Assembly: GCA_949152475.1 (NCBI GenBank)
Contig: OX424568.1
Location: forward strand, 22,295,667-22,359,666
Direction of reading: 5' to 3'
Origin: Terebella lapidaria
Taxonomy: Eukaryota; Annelida; Polychaeta; Terebellida; Terebellidae
DNA length: 64,000 nt
The translations under genes were made by a program, and so were the position numbers. Below are positions 22,830 through 34,241 of this stretch, piece by piece. The stretch's first letter is position 1, and each line of letters starts with the position of its first letter. Under the pieces are notes generated by a model. That model was not told where the DNA came from, searched no databases, and worked only from the letters and a program-made list of their open reading frames with translations.

Positions 22830-24047
22830 AACTGCTGGATTTGTCCTGATGATTATATCTTATGCCAAGCTTATCCCGTTGATCACATATAAAATCATGC
22901 AATCATCAATCTTTTATTTATCAAATATCGATACCGAATGTTTCAGCAATATTTGTACGGGCAGTCGGAGCTCCACGTGCATAATTGTTTAAAACTAATA
23001 GAGTTGGAAAGCATTTTTTGCAATATATGTACAAATTTGAAGAAAAATATATATATCTGAAACTGTATAATTGATATAATATAAATTCAGAAGTATCGGC
23101 GAAATACACTTCCAAGAAACAAAATTAAAAACACATACCATCACATACTATCAGCTGCGTAATTTTACCAGGGCGAGAATAAACTATTCCAACATCATGT
23201 ATCCTGGATGAATACGGTGATATACTAGTATTTGATATTTGGGAATCAGTTCATGTAGATTATATCAACACATATTAATCATCCAAGCTACATACCACTT
23301 ATTCAGAAACAATGATTACCATGCACATGTGTCATGCTATAGATGTGGTGAATTGATACATGATATCGACCACTCACTGAAAACAACATTATATAATATA
23401 TTGATGGCGGTGATTTGCCAATATATAGATTGATTGTTTAATGGCTCGTGTATATGATGTTTCATACACGTACCATATATCTCTCATGGCTTTGCTTTTG
23501 TTCCATTTTTTTTGGGTTATTTTATTCTCCCGTGACCAACAAATTGTACTGATGATCATACAGGGTTCACACAGTATACTAGTTTTCATTTTCAAGCACC
23601 GTTAAGGACTTTTCAAAGCCATATTCAAGGAGTTTTCAAGCACCGCAGCACCCCGGATTGCACCCCAGATTATCAAGTACCTTCGTATGATCATCGTAAT
23701 ATCATATGAAAACAACAATAAACAACAAAATGCAAACCATGTATGATTTATTGCATGATTTATATGTATGATTTATATGTATGATTTATATGTATTTATA
23801 TGAATATTTATATGTATATTTATATGTATTCATATGTATCTATATGATTTACATGTATGATTTATTGCAATGTCCACAGAACTTCATGCATGTATCATAG
23901 TAAATTTGTCCTTTGACAAAGCCCAGAGTACTGTGAGTAGACCGGGAAGCACTTGCAAGTAGCAGCACTAGTGCTACTGCTAGTCGATGCTGACATCAGA
24001 CCTGACCGTCCGTCCGATCTCACGAAATCTGAGGGGAAATGGGAGGG
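22830..24047. other. Spacer with hAT-like end and AT-rich tandem repeat
   Basis: No gene recognised. At 23561 the sequence CAGGGTTCACACAGTATACT followed by TTTTCAAGCACC and AAGGACTTTTCAAAGCC resembles the terminal and subterminal pattern of hAT transposons; a matching right end was not found. A run of TATATGTATGATT/TATATGTATTTA-type units lies at 23738-23870. Confidence 0.45.
23738..23870. repeat. AT-rich tandem repeat
   Basis: Tandem units of TATGATTTATATG and TATTTATATGTAT, about 13-15 bp each, degenerate. Simple-sequence DNA. Confidence 0.8.
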
Positions 24048-24190
24048 GACCCAACATGGCTGTACTACATTTGTCCACAGGGTTTTTCTTGCAGATGTAT
24101 ATATCTAGTTCATGAAACACGATGATGCCAAGCCAGCAATCAAGGGGAAAATAAGTTATAAGTTACTTTTGAAATAGGGTACCGCATACG
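24048..24190 (+). repeat. Inverted repeat arm, left
   Basis: GACCCAACATGGCTGTACTA through GATGATGCCAAGCCAGCAAT and GGGGAAAATAAGTTAT to GGTACCGCATAC. It matches the minus strand of 27905-28043 at about 90 percent by eye. The pair flanks the interrupted minisatellite and could be ends of a composite element or two opposed copies of a transposon fragment. Confidence 0.8.
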
Positions 24191-24212
24191 GTCTGGTAGA
24201 TGTTGTAGAGGG

Positions 24213-24346
24213 CTTCAACAAGGATAGGTCGGCAACATGTATGAGCCCAGGACCACGAAGGGACAGGTCGGGAGATGTGAGAGAGGGCATCAACACAAAG
24301 GGACAGGTTGGGTACATGTAGGAGAGGGCATCAGCACAAAGATACA
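24213..24346. repeat. Minisatellite, left part split from 26092-27066
   Basis: About three units of the same ~40-bp repeat as the array at 26092-27066 (AGGGACAGGT, CGG/TTGGGTACATGTAGGAG, AGGGCATCA, CACAAAG). The array is interrupted here by the TIR element 24347-26081. Confidence 0.82.
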
Positions 24347-26081
24347 GGGGCCTCTAACTCAAAGCACTCTTATCCTTACGTTGATACTTACGACAACCCT
24401 AAGATTTTCTCCCTCTAACTCGACACTGTCTTACCCGAGATCTTAATCTTAAGTCATAGATTTTTCAGCTCAACTTAAGCTGAATTTCTTAGCTGAATTT
24501 GCAACGAGCTCTGCTTTCAAATGTTTCACATAATTATATTGCAACGACGTGAAAATCGGCGGCGTTTTCCGGGAAAGGGACTTTCAACACACAATTTTTA
24601 ATTGATTTGTCCATAGCATTAATTTGGATCGTCAGTTCAATTTGAAATTCAATCTGAAATTATTTGACATACATTTTTTGAAGACTTTTATCTTAAAAAC
24701 TGCAGAAAAAATTGCAATCTACTCCAATGTTAAATGTCAGCCGCAAATGAGATCACCTGAATTCGAGCAAATTTAGGGATTTCATGATGTTTGTTTGAGC
24801 CCATGAGCAATGTACAAATTGTGAGGTTTTTATGACAGAAAACTACAAGTGTATTCTGATCAAATATCTTTTTGCCAAAGCACTGTACAAATCAAACATC
24901 CATTAACTTGCCAAATTGTGCTCAGATTATCAAAATTCATGGTTGAGGTGAAATTGAACAGTGTAAATTATTAACTTTTTTCTTTCAGTTTTGAAGATAA
25001 AATGTGGTGGAAATAATTTATGTTCAAAAAGGACTTGGAGAAGCTAACTGCTCGTTGTATTGCATTGTCCGAACCAATGCAAGTTACAACAGTTATTGAT
25101 CTCCACAGCTCAATGATGACAATCATACTTATCTGCATGGTATCAGTGCCATGTCTGCGTCTCGCTATGTGAACAGTGTAGCTGCTGCAATATGCAGGAG
25201 CAATAATAGATTTATATTCTTTCCACTTGATGCTGCGGGTTGTTCAATACTTGTTCAAATAATTACAATTACTTGTTCAATTTAGTGGGCAATTTAATTC
25301 CCAGCTGATTCCATATACTTAAGTTCCAGAATGACGATTGGTTATGATGGAAAAATGTTTACTAGGACACACAGGAGCAGGAGCAATAATAGATTTATAT
25401 TCTTTCCACTTGATGCTGCGGGTTGTTCAATACTTGTTCAATTAATTACAATTACTTGTTCAATTTAGTGGGCAATTTAATTCCCAGCTGATTCCATATA
25501 CTTAAGTTCCAGAATGACGATTGGTTATGATGGAATAATGTTTACTATGACACACAGGAGCAGGAGCAATAATAGATTTATATTCTTTCCACTTGATGCT
25601 GCGGGTTGTTCAATACTTGTTCAATTAATTACAATTACTTGTTCAATTTAGTGGGCAATTTAATTCCCAGCTGATTCCATATACTTAAGTTCCAGAATGA
25701 CGATTGGTTATGATGGAATAATGTTTACTATGACACACCATTTCTTCTTTTTATCTGTGACTATCATTTTGTACAACTGTCGAACTCATCATTATCATTT
25801 ATTATCATGGAGAAACAAAATTGCCCACTAATTTGTACATGTGCTCCGATGCTGCGAGTCAGAAGCGAATCAATAAAATATTTCATGACACTGCAACTTT
25901 CCTAACGTGATAGGTGCAACAGAGCAACATTTCCCGTATTTCTAAAGACAAGTCTTACCTAAGTTGGTCTTACCCAAGTGTGTGTTACGAGTGCTTCGAG
26001 TTATGGACGTGGCTGAGCTAAGATTTCGGTGAAAGTATGTCTTAGGATATACTTACGTAAGACGTCATCGAGTTAGAGGCC
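24347..26081. mobile_element. TIR element inserted into the minisatellite
   Basis: Left end GGGGCCTCTAACTC, right end (reverse complement) GGCCTCTAACTCGATGACG. Both ends are followed by related subterminal CTTACG/CTTAAG/TAAGT-rich sequence, and the right side has a second copy of AACTCGAAGCACTCGTAA that matches the left AACTCAAAGCACTCTTAT. ACA lies on both sides (24344-24346 and 26082-26084), a possible 3-bp target duplication. Minisatellite units flank both sides, which proves insertion. It encodes no transposase and holds a 183-bp triplication. Superfamily not assigned. Confidence 0.75.
25196..25738. repeat. 183-bp unit, three tandem copies
   Basis: AGGAGCAATAATAGATTTAT starts at 25196, 25379 and 25562, an exact 183-bp period. 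Copies differ at a few bases (for example TTCAAATAATT versus TTCAATTAATT, GGAAAAATG versus GGAATAATG); copies 2 and 3 are closest. Near identity implies recent expansion inside the transposon. Confidence 0.95.
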
Positions 26082-26091
26082 ACATGGTGGC

Positions 26092-27066
26092 AACATGTAG
26101 GAGAGGGCATCAACACGGAGGGACAGGTCGGCAACATGTATGAGAGGGCAGAAACACAAAAGGGCATGTCGTGCACAATGTCATGTAGGGGAGAGCGGGA
26201 ACATGAAGGGACAAGTCATGTCGATGTAGGAGGGGACAGGAACATGAAGGGACAAGTCGTAACCATGTGGGAGAGGACAGGAATACAGAGGGACGGATCA
26301 ACTACATGTAGGAGAGGGCACCAACTTAGAGACATGTTAGGGAGGGCAGAAAGGGATAGGTCAGGTACAAGTAGGAGAAGGCAGGATCACGAAGGACCAG
26401 CTCGGATACATAGAAGAGAGAACATGAAGGGACCGGTCGGGTACATATATGAGAGGGCAAGAACACGAAGGAACAGGTCGGGTACATATAAGAGAGGGCA
26501 AGAACACAAAGGGACAGGTAGGGTACATACAAGAAAGGGCAAGAACACGAATGGACAGGTCGGGTACAAATAAGAGAGGGCAAGAACACGTCGAGTACAT
26601 ATAAGAGAGGGCAAGAACACGAAGGGACAGGTCGGGTACATATAAGAGAGGGAAAGAACACGAAAGACAGGTCGGGTACATATAAGAGAGGGCAAGAACA
26701 CAAAAGGACAGGTAGGGTACATATAAGAGAAGGCAAGAACCGAAAGGACAGGTAGGGTATATATATATAAGAGAAGGCAAGAACACGAAGGGACAGGTCG
26801 AGTACATATAAGAAAGGGCAAGAACACTAAAGGACAGGTCGGGTACATGTTGGAGAGACCAGGAAAACAAAGGGACAGGTCGGATATATAGGAAAATGCA
26901 AGAACACGAAAGACAGGTCGAGTAAATGTTCGAGAGGGCAGGAAAACAACGGGGCAGGTCATCAACATGTTGGAGATGTAGGACATGAAGGGACAGGTCG
27001 GGTAGATGTAGGAAATAGCAGGATCACGAAAGTACAGGTTGGCAACATGTAGGAGAGGGCAGGAGA
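26092..27066. repeat. Minisatellite, ~41-bp unit, about 24 copies
   Basis: Unit approximates GGGACAGGTCGGGTACATAT then AAGAGAGGGCAAGAACACGA A. Units vary from about 35 to 43 bp; the most homogeneous part is 26440-26850. All three minus-strand frames stay open for 136-199 codons because a 41-bp unit without stops is read in three successive frames. These frames are rejected as genes. Confidence 0.93.
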
Positions 27067-27904
27067 GGTTGTTCCGTTCTGAGTATTTAAAGTATCGTTA
27101 TATGTTCTGGTCTATATAAGGACTTGATTTAAACAGTCAGCCAAACTGTTCTGAAACATTGATTGCTAATCAGTTCTTCCGTTCTGAGAGATTAAATTAT
27201 AGTATTTTTTCGGTTCTGCGAGATTATATGATAGCCAAGTATTGCTTAGAGAGTGTATATGCCAATCAGCATTCCTGCTTGGATAAAGAATACAGTACAT
27301 GGTGTACTACGAGGGGCAATAGTCAATGACTATCCACTCAACTTCCTGTTTTAGTGACCAAATGTTATTTGCTAACTGACTGGTCTTCTGAATAAAATGT
27401 ATGCAAATTAACATGTGAGTTTTCTATCATAAATAAAACGAAACAATGAAGAGTGTTTATCCTGCGAAAAAATCCCTCCAGACGACAATACTTCATCTGG
27501 ATAAAACCAGCAATAATAGGACAAATCATTATCAGCCATACACAACCATACATTGCTGGAAAGGTATTTCAATGCTGATCCCAATGGGGTATGACATGAA
27601 ATGATTATAGTGTCCTGGACAGCAAAAAGTACTTTGGTGTAAGTATACCCTTTATATATATATGAAGTGTTGCTTTTTCGACTGAAAATAGCATCAAGAT
27701 GCATGTCTCCAATGAGGTTATAAGGGGAATAACGAGGTAAATCTTTGACACAAATAAGAAAATCAGATGCCATTAGAAAGGAAAATACATTACCTATCCA
27801 TAGATATACCATATGTGGGGATCATTCGAGTCAGTAAGGAACGGCAGCCTGTTGAGTAACCATACACCCTAAATATCGCTAACAGGTTTTTCGCACAAAG
27901 TTTC
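27067..27904. other. No recognisable gene
   Basis: Unique sequence between the minisatellite and the right inverted arm. The phrase GTTCCGTTCTGAG...ATTAAA recurs twice (27070, 27175) and a third variant follows at 27210, hinting at degenerate repeats. A minus-strand open frame at 27408-27812 shows no known motif. Confidence 0.4.
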
Positions 27905-28043
27905 GTATACGGTGCCCTGTTTCAAAAGCTCATAACTTATTTTCCCCTTGATTGCTGGCTTGGCATCATCGTGTTTCATCAACTAGATATATACATCTGC
28001 AAGAAAAACCCTGAGGACAAATGTAGTACAGCCATGTTGGGTC
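27905..28043 (-). repeat. Inverted repeat arm, right
   Basis: Reverse-complement partner of 24048-24190: on the minus strand ACCCAACATGGCTGTACTAC, CTTGCAGATGTATATATCTA, AAGCCAGCAATCAAGGGGAA and GGCACCGTATAC. It directly follows, in the same orientation, the zinc-finger-like ORF at 28064-28267. Confidence 0.8.
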
Positions 28044-28063
28044 ACTTGAAAATTAGAGCCCTT

Positions 28064-28267
28064 TTAGAGTTGGCCCTGCAGCACTACTAGTGTCAGCGTG
28101 CAGCCTGTTTTCCCGCCGGGCCCGGACAGCCTGATCATCCTGTCTGTGTGCCGCTTGCCAGTGACATGACTTTTCAAGGCGGCTTCACCCATGCTGCCAA
28201 GATCTATTGATTTACAACATGCCTTGCAGTAGGCCTTGCGTTCACTTTTGGTGTGGGCTGCAGCCAT
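28064..28267 (-). CDS. BED/C2H2-like finger, hAT-type N-terminus (partial)
   Basis: The minus-strand ORF of 67 residues starts MAAAHTKSERKAYCKACCKS and continues GEAALKSHVTGKRHTDRM. C-x2-C followed by H-x4-H (SHVTGKRH) and the spacing resemble the BED-like zinc finger at the start of many hAT-family transposases, which binds DNA. It stops soon after; no catalytic domain with the hAT dimerisation motif was found in the window, so this is a truncated transposon gene or a first exon. The hAT assignment is inference from the finger context. Confidence 0.5.
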   Translation of the reverse strand: MAAAHTKSERKAYCKACCKSIDLGSMGEAALKSHVTGKRHTDRMIRLSGPGGKTGCTLTLVVLQGQL

Positions 28268-28632
28268 GATATAAACTTTTCAGTCTGGCGAGAGCCACTC
28301 ACTGCGAAACTCGTTGGGAAGACGCATCCAAACATACGTGACCCAGGGGTGCTGCATATACCGCTATGTGTAGGCTATTGGTTGCACCCCCACATGATAG
28401 CGTTTCTCACCGATGATCACACAGCGGGAAGGCATCCAAGCAACAGCCACTCAGCCAGTGAAAGTATGACACACCGTGCGTGTCATAAATGCTAAAATCT
28501 TCAAGCAGGTGTCAAGCAGTTACCGAACGGGAGTCTCCGGACGTTTCAGACAAATAGAGTGATATAGCCCTGATAGTCTTTCTTATTTCAAACACCAAAC
28601 GCAAAAATATTGGCGAAGACACTTGTAATTTT

Positions 28633-29540
28633 TTACCTATTAGAATTTACTGCGAAATGATTTCGACGATGACAATAGAAAAATACCAAACAGTGTTGAG
28701 ATAGAAACAACTCGATCAAACATTCACGTCCAAAACACACACTGATGTCACCGGGGGGAGTTTTGTATAGCGCCACATCCAGTTGCTCATGGCGCTTCAC
28801 AATGGTTAGCCAATTACACCTATAGTATTCCTCAAAAAGGGACGTTTTGATGGCCTTTTTGAAGGCTGGGAGTTGATGTAGACATTTAATGTCCAGGTTT
28901 AGTTTGTTCCATAGGTCGGTTGCAGCGATGGAGAATGCACGTCGGTTGTAGGACTTGTGTGTGCATTTACCTGATAGCAGCGTACAATTCTGCGATCTCA
29001 GAGATCGACTTGGCATGTAAACATCAAGTGACGTCTGAATGTATGGTGGAGCGCGGCCGTGAAGGGCTTTGTAGACGAACAGGAGCACTTTATACACCAC
29101 CCTTTGCTCGATGGGCAGTCAGTGCAACTGTTTCAATACTGGCGTTATGGAGCAGTCCCATTCGGAGCCCGTTATCAGACGAGCTGCCTGACTTTGTATG
29201 TACTGAAGGCGTCTTTGTTACCCTGTTGAAGAGGACATTACAATAATCCAACCTCGAGATTATGAGCGATTGGACGGCTCGGTGACATGCACTGATGGAG
29301 ATTAGCTTCCGGATTTTCCGAATTTGCCTCAAGTGGAAATTACAGCTCGCAATGATGGAATGAGTGTGGCGTATCATGGTCAGGTGAACATCCAAGATGA
29401 CACCAAGATACTTGACGTACTCAGACGGGTGGATAACAATGCTGCCTACCATCACAGGTTCCCGGTGACATATGTTCAGGTGATGAGGGGAAATAATGTA
29501 CAACAGTTCAGTCATGTTATCAATAAGACACAAATACATT
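28633..29540 (-). pseudogene. LINE reverse transcriptase 3-prime fragment (CR1-like)
   Basis: A minus-strand fragment of the C-terminal part of a LINE ORF2. The first frame (29539 to about 29215) has EYVKYLGVILDVHLTM, SCNFHLRQIRKIRKLI and ISRLDYCNVLFN, the post-catalytic RT block of CR1-type LINEs. The reading then changes frame by one base near 29215 and continues through SEWDCSITPVLKQLHW-like sequence to VYKVLLFVYKALHGRAPPYI, FSIAATDLWNKLN and FKKAIKTSLFEEYY, ending at 28633. The catalytic FADD part is missing, as expected for a 5-prime-truncated insertion. This is a different LINE from the one at 16.8-19.9 kb. Dead because of truncation and frameshift. Confidence 0.85.
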
Positions 29541-30771
29541 ACTTATTCTATCCTTTCTCCAGCCCGATCCATATCTCCAGCTTCCAATGGGTCATATGTG
29601 ACATATACTCGGATTTTTCTAACTCGTTTACACTGTTTTTCGCTAATATTTCTGTGATGCAAAATGCTATCGTTCCATAACTTGGCATACTTCACCTGGG
29701 AGGCAAACGGAAATTTTCTACCGTTTGACGACGACTCCTTACTGAGTTTCCCAGTGTATGCTGCCGGGTATGGCTGGAGAACAAATATTTCTCAATTGAA
29801 TTTGGTCTTGTAAATCCAAAGTATGTCGGTGGCAATTGCTGGTAAGCAAATTCTCGATTGGAATTAACGCTTATTAAATGGTAAAGGTTGATAATTTTGT
29901 GTGAAAACTTAATAAACTGTGATTACAAAAGAACATATACAACAGAACACAGATTACCCAAACAAACCTAGACATTTCCTTCTTTACACCACCCTTCCCC
30001 GCTTCAGCCACAGGCGTCAAATCATGAAATGCCTGAATACACAGGATCTTGATGATGACTGCCATTACGTCACCATTCAACATGTTGGGAAGCCGTGGTT
30101 GTGAAAACATTGACGTTAATGTTTACACAATTAACAAATCGCTGTCCAAACAGTCATGTCAACTCTCTTCTTTGAGTAGATTTCCTACTTCAGATCAGTG
30201 TGTCACCGTTTAGAGCGCTTAAATATTGCCATGGATTTGCTCAGTACGTGATGCGATATTTTCTTTTTTTGAACATTTCTTTGCCTTCATATTATTTCAC
30301 GTTTGCCGAAGATTTCTTCTATTATCGTCATCGATATCTTGTTGTATCAGTGGTATTTATAATTCCATATAATTTGTGTGAAAACTGTGCATCAATTTCT
30401 CGCTTCATACCTTCGATGGGCAACGTATGTTTGGCGCGAAAAATTTTCGCGCACTGAAAACGCCTGCCTCGTATGAGCGCCGGGGGTAGAAGGTGCTCGA
30501 AAAAAATAAGCGCCCGGGCCCTTAATCAAGGAAATACGGTATTTCCAGTTCGACAGAATCAAATCCGCCATTTTGTTTACATTGGATGCAAAAAGCTGCA
30601 CTCAAAATGATGACGTCATCAAAACTTCAACAACGGTCAACAACCGAAAACTGAAAATCACGTCTATTCCGAAAACAGTTTCCCCAGCTAGACCCATCAA
30701 ATTATATGGACTAGATCTAACACAGATAAATCAGTACTGCCCAGCTGGAGAGCTTAGGTCCGGTAACCTAA
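29541..30771. other. No recognisable gene
   Basis: A+T-rich. The phrase CATACTTCACCTGGGAGGCA at about 29687 matches 11529-11548 (TATACTTCACCTGGGAGTCA), showing that sequence left of the dispersed-repeat copies is also partly shared. Nothing coding. Confidence 0.45.
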
Positions 30772-32016
30772 AAAAAATGGCAATCAGTAACCCAACAATA
30801 TGCGAAAAATTCATAGCACTTCATGTTTGACCGCGGCAAATTCGGCCGTTTCCCTGCCAGAGAAAATGAAACATTTAACACTGTCATTTACAGTTGAATA
30901 CACTGGAGTATGAGCAAAGCCCCTGAACATGTCCCAGACATCTGGGTGACATCTTTTTGTGTTCCGGCATGTTATTTATGTGACATCCCGTAAGATGTTG
31001 TGTGGGTAATGATATAAGATATTTGCTAAATATAACTTCTCTTTGGTAGTCTGGCACACGCGAAATCCCGTGAATGACGACGGAGGTGTTCTTTCTAACC
31101 CAATGTACACAGTCACTTGGTAAATATCGGTTCTTCCATGGTGGATACCGTCCAATTCTGACACGACCTTCAACCAGTGTCTCGATGAACATCATTCAAA
31201 TGTCAATCATTATCTAGTGTCTCACCGTGTGTTGTTCGATATTGTACATGCAATGAAATTGAATTTGCCTCTCTCTGAAAATCTCTGTGCGTTTTGTAAA
31301 ACACATACGCTAGTCAACGAATAAGTCAACAAATATACTGGTATGACGGATTAGTCTCGAAATCTTCAAAAAAAAAATAGGTAAAACTTCAGTATTACTG
31401 TATCCATATACTCAGCTCCATTATGTAACTATGTAGTTGAAGTTATATTCAGTATATTAGTCATTACTAGTCATTTTTTTATTATAATAATGTTTGGCCA
31501 AAAGCCCTTCATTGTATCCAAGCAGCGCGAGGATAATTAAATATATTTAAACGTGATTTTCGTAATTATCTCGAACTTCCCTGCCAGTATGGAGCTCCAT
31601 GCTTGTTTCCTGATACACTTTGTCCTGTCTGACAGGCTGATGGTGCATTTTCACTGGGTTCTACTAATCAATTTGTTAATATTGACATACTTTATGATCA
31701 ATTTCCAACCAAATTATTTTGAACTGAAACTCAATTGTGCCCCAATGAGAATTTCACACTTTCACCTTATACGATCTATCAGAAAAGTAGAAGGGAAGGG
31801 GTTATCAATTTTCACATCATCGCATCTTAAATATGATATGAATGTGATTTGAATTTGCATGACTTAATCGGTAATGATAGTTGATATATGTAGTTGAAAA
31901 TAGTGGAAAAGTATATTCTCTTGTCATCTGCCCTGCGCGTGGGAAGATGATGAAATAGTTTCGATTTTCTGTATTATATTCCAGTCATGTTTTCCACTGA
32001 ATGACGCAAGACGGTG
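30772..32016. repeat. Dispersed repeat, copy 2 of a ~1.25-kb family
   Basis: Same family and orientation as 11566-12848, without the 12402-12577 insertion but with its own small indels. Includes GCAAAGCCCCTGAACATGTC, TTATTTATGTGACATCCCG, CTGGCACACGCGAAATCCC and the terminal TTTCCACTGAATGACGCAAG. Confidence 0.8.
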
Positions 32017-34201
32017 AATTGTATATATTGCCCATCCTTGATGTTTGCTCAATGCTCTATGTTGCACAATGATGAGCCCGTCCATTAAATACTACCACGG
32101 AACTTGCTAATGACGACTTGAAATTGACACTCGCGTAGGCGCAATAACCATGTAAATGGCTATTTCTCTCAGCGTAATAAAGGTGTCGTTACTGGTTACA
32201 CGTTGCGCATGGTCATTATGCAGAGAAATATCTACTTAAAAGAACAGATAATTAAGGCGATGTTCCGAACGACAACTAACGTGATCTCAGTTCCCTTTCA
32301 ATATGGATTATTTTCTTCTTTTTCCCGTGAACTTTGCACCTGGTCCAGGAATCATACCTGAAAATTTATTTATCATGTATATTTTACGCTATTATGATAC
32401 CTGACTCCCCCATGAGCGAGCGATGAACGGTAGCCTAGCAACGCCATACAATGTGAGTATCAAAGTATTACCAACAATAGAAGTTTCTGAAATATATATA
32501 TGTTGTACGGTATTGCATTGCAGAGCGGGTGTAGATATGTATATTGCACGCGAATCCCAGCAAACACGTACACTACAAAAACAACATGATATTGTGGCAA
32601 TATTACCACAACCTTGCCCGAATATTTATCTATCAACATTGTGAATTACATGCTAATGTTGTCACAATATTATCATTAGCAATGTTCCGGTCTGACATTT
32701 ATTTTATATTGTCAAAATATGTCCTATAATTCGTGTTGATAGGCTATACAAGCAGGAATTCCGCTTTAATTCAGGCACACTGACTAGACAAATTCACCAA
32801 GTATAATTCAGGCCCTATCCGGCCCTACGAAACATAACAATACAAGATACAGACAAGTACATATCACTCGCACATATACCCACGTGGCGTGGAAAGTGTG
32901 CTGTTTATTTAGTGACCCGTATCAGATAAGGCGTATCAAACAGTGCACTGATTGTATGCACTTCTACGTAGGTTTCATTATCTGGGTTATTACTAACTTG
33001 TTCTTTAATACAGCTATATGTTTGATATGCTTGAAACACTGTCATCTGAATTGGTGTAGCTGACTTTCTATGCAATACCGGACAACCTGTAACTGACATT
33101 CATAACATGGATTGGTCTCATTGAGGCATACGTAGAATGTAAATATCATACACCAAACAGTTGGAGGGAGTTGTTTATGGAAATGCCTGGTGTACGCGAG
33201 TGAGCCATCGGAGCGACTACGAAAATTCAGGTGCATGTAGGGCCAGGGGTAAGTCGTATAATTAGGCCCATTTAAAAGTGTCAGAAGACACCTACTGTAT
33301 GACTGTATCTACTATTATGTTATATAGAACGTTTGTTTGTTGATGGTGTTCTGCGTATTTTATCCAAGTTATGTTGCATTGGGTGGTAGTAATAATTCAA
33401 CAGCAATCCTATGTCCTTTTTTTTCATTCAAACACATCTTTCTTCGGTGGCAGCTGGATCTTCACAGGCTCACGAATTCAAAAACACAAACTTACCAGTT
33501 ATATATTTCATGCACATTGTAAACCGGGAAAGCGCATGAGAGAGGCTGGACTGTGGTATATGGTATTTTCTTTAACAATAAATTATATGGCGAATTTGCC
33601 CAAAGATTGCGATAGGAGTTTGGTTTTCACACACTATTCTTGTCTTGGCCGCTTCGAGTTGGAAGCTCTGGAAGCTCGTGTGTTGCCTAGGCGATGCACT
33701 GTCTTTGCTAGTTCCGCTATACTGTAACAATGGTCTGTCGTCATCCCTCTCACTCGTGCGCTGCTATATAAGCTGGCAGCCCGTCTTGCTTACTCGGAGT
33801 TGTCTCAAGCAAGGCGAGAGGACGAGTGCAAGCGCAGCCTTGCGCTCCACTTCTCCTTTGCCGGCTAGAGGACCCACGAGGAAAATTCCAATCGGGGGCC
33901 CAGGAGGGGGGGGGGGGGGGGTGGGGTGGAGAGATGCTACTTAAATCCGGGGGCGCACACCCCGTGGAACGGTAGTCTCTCGCCCTGGGATGGTTGAAAC
34001 AGGCTCTGGCAGATCGTCGCTGTCCGGGGTTCTATCCCCGTGGCGTAACATTGGCTCGCTGGCCAGCACCACGTGCACGTGTTTCAGGGCCGCTCCCATG
34101 GCTCTCGGGCTCATCACACCGGGTTACATTACCATAATGATGCTATGTCTAGTAATGTATCGAGGCCGACTTCGTTCGGTGGACTAGCTGTTACCTGGTT
34201 G
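32017..34201. other. No confirmed gene; GC-rich TATA-containing patch
   Basis: Mostly A+T-rich. At 33640-34150 the composition becomes GC-rich with a TATA-like GCTATATAAGCTGGCAG (33761-33777) and a G-run around 33905-33921. This could be a promoter or LTR piece but no matching repeat, primer-binding site or exon was found. Confidence 0.35.
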
Positions 34202-34241
34202 TAAAGTCAATTTTTATTAAACAAACGGATGCCCCTTTTCG

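Noticed and set aside
24347..26081. hAT assignment for the GGGGCCTCTAAC element
   Set aside because: The left edge can be read as CAGGGG, but the right edge does not end in CCCTG and the likely duplication is 3 bp, not 8.
26326..26986. Long minus-strand open frames of 136-199 codons
   Set aside because: They are the same 41-bp minisatellite read in three frames; there is no domain and the texts are cyclic permutations.
33645..33944. Plus-strand open frame in GC-rich patch
   Set aside because: Runs into a G homopolymer and shows no domain; likely a shadow of composition.
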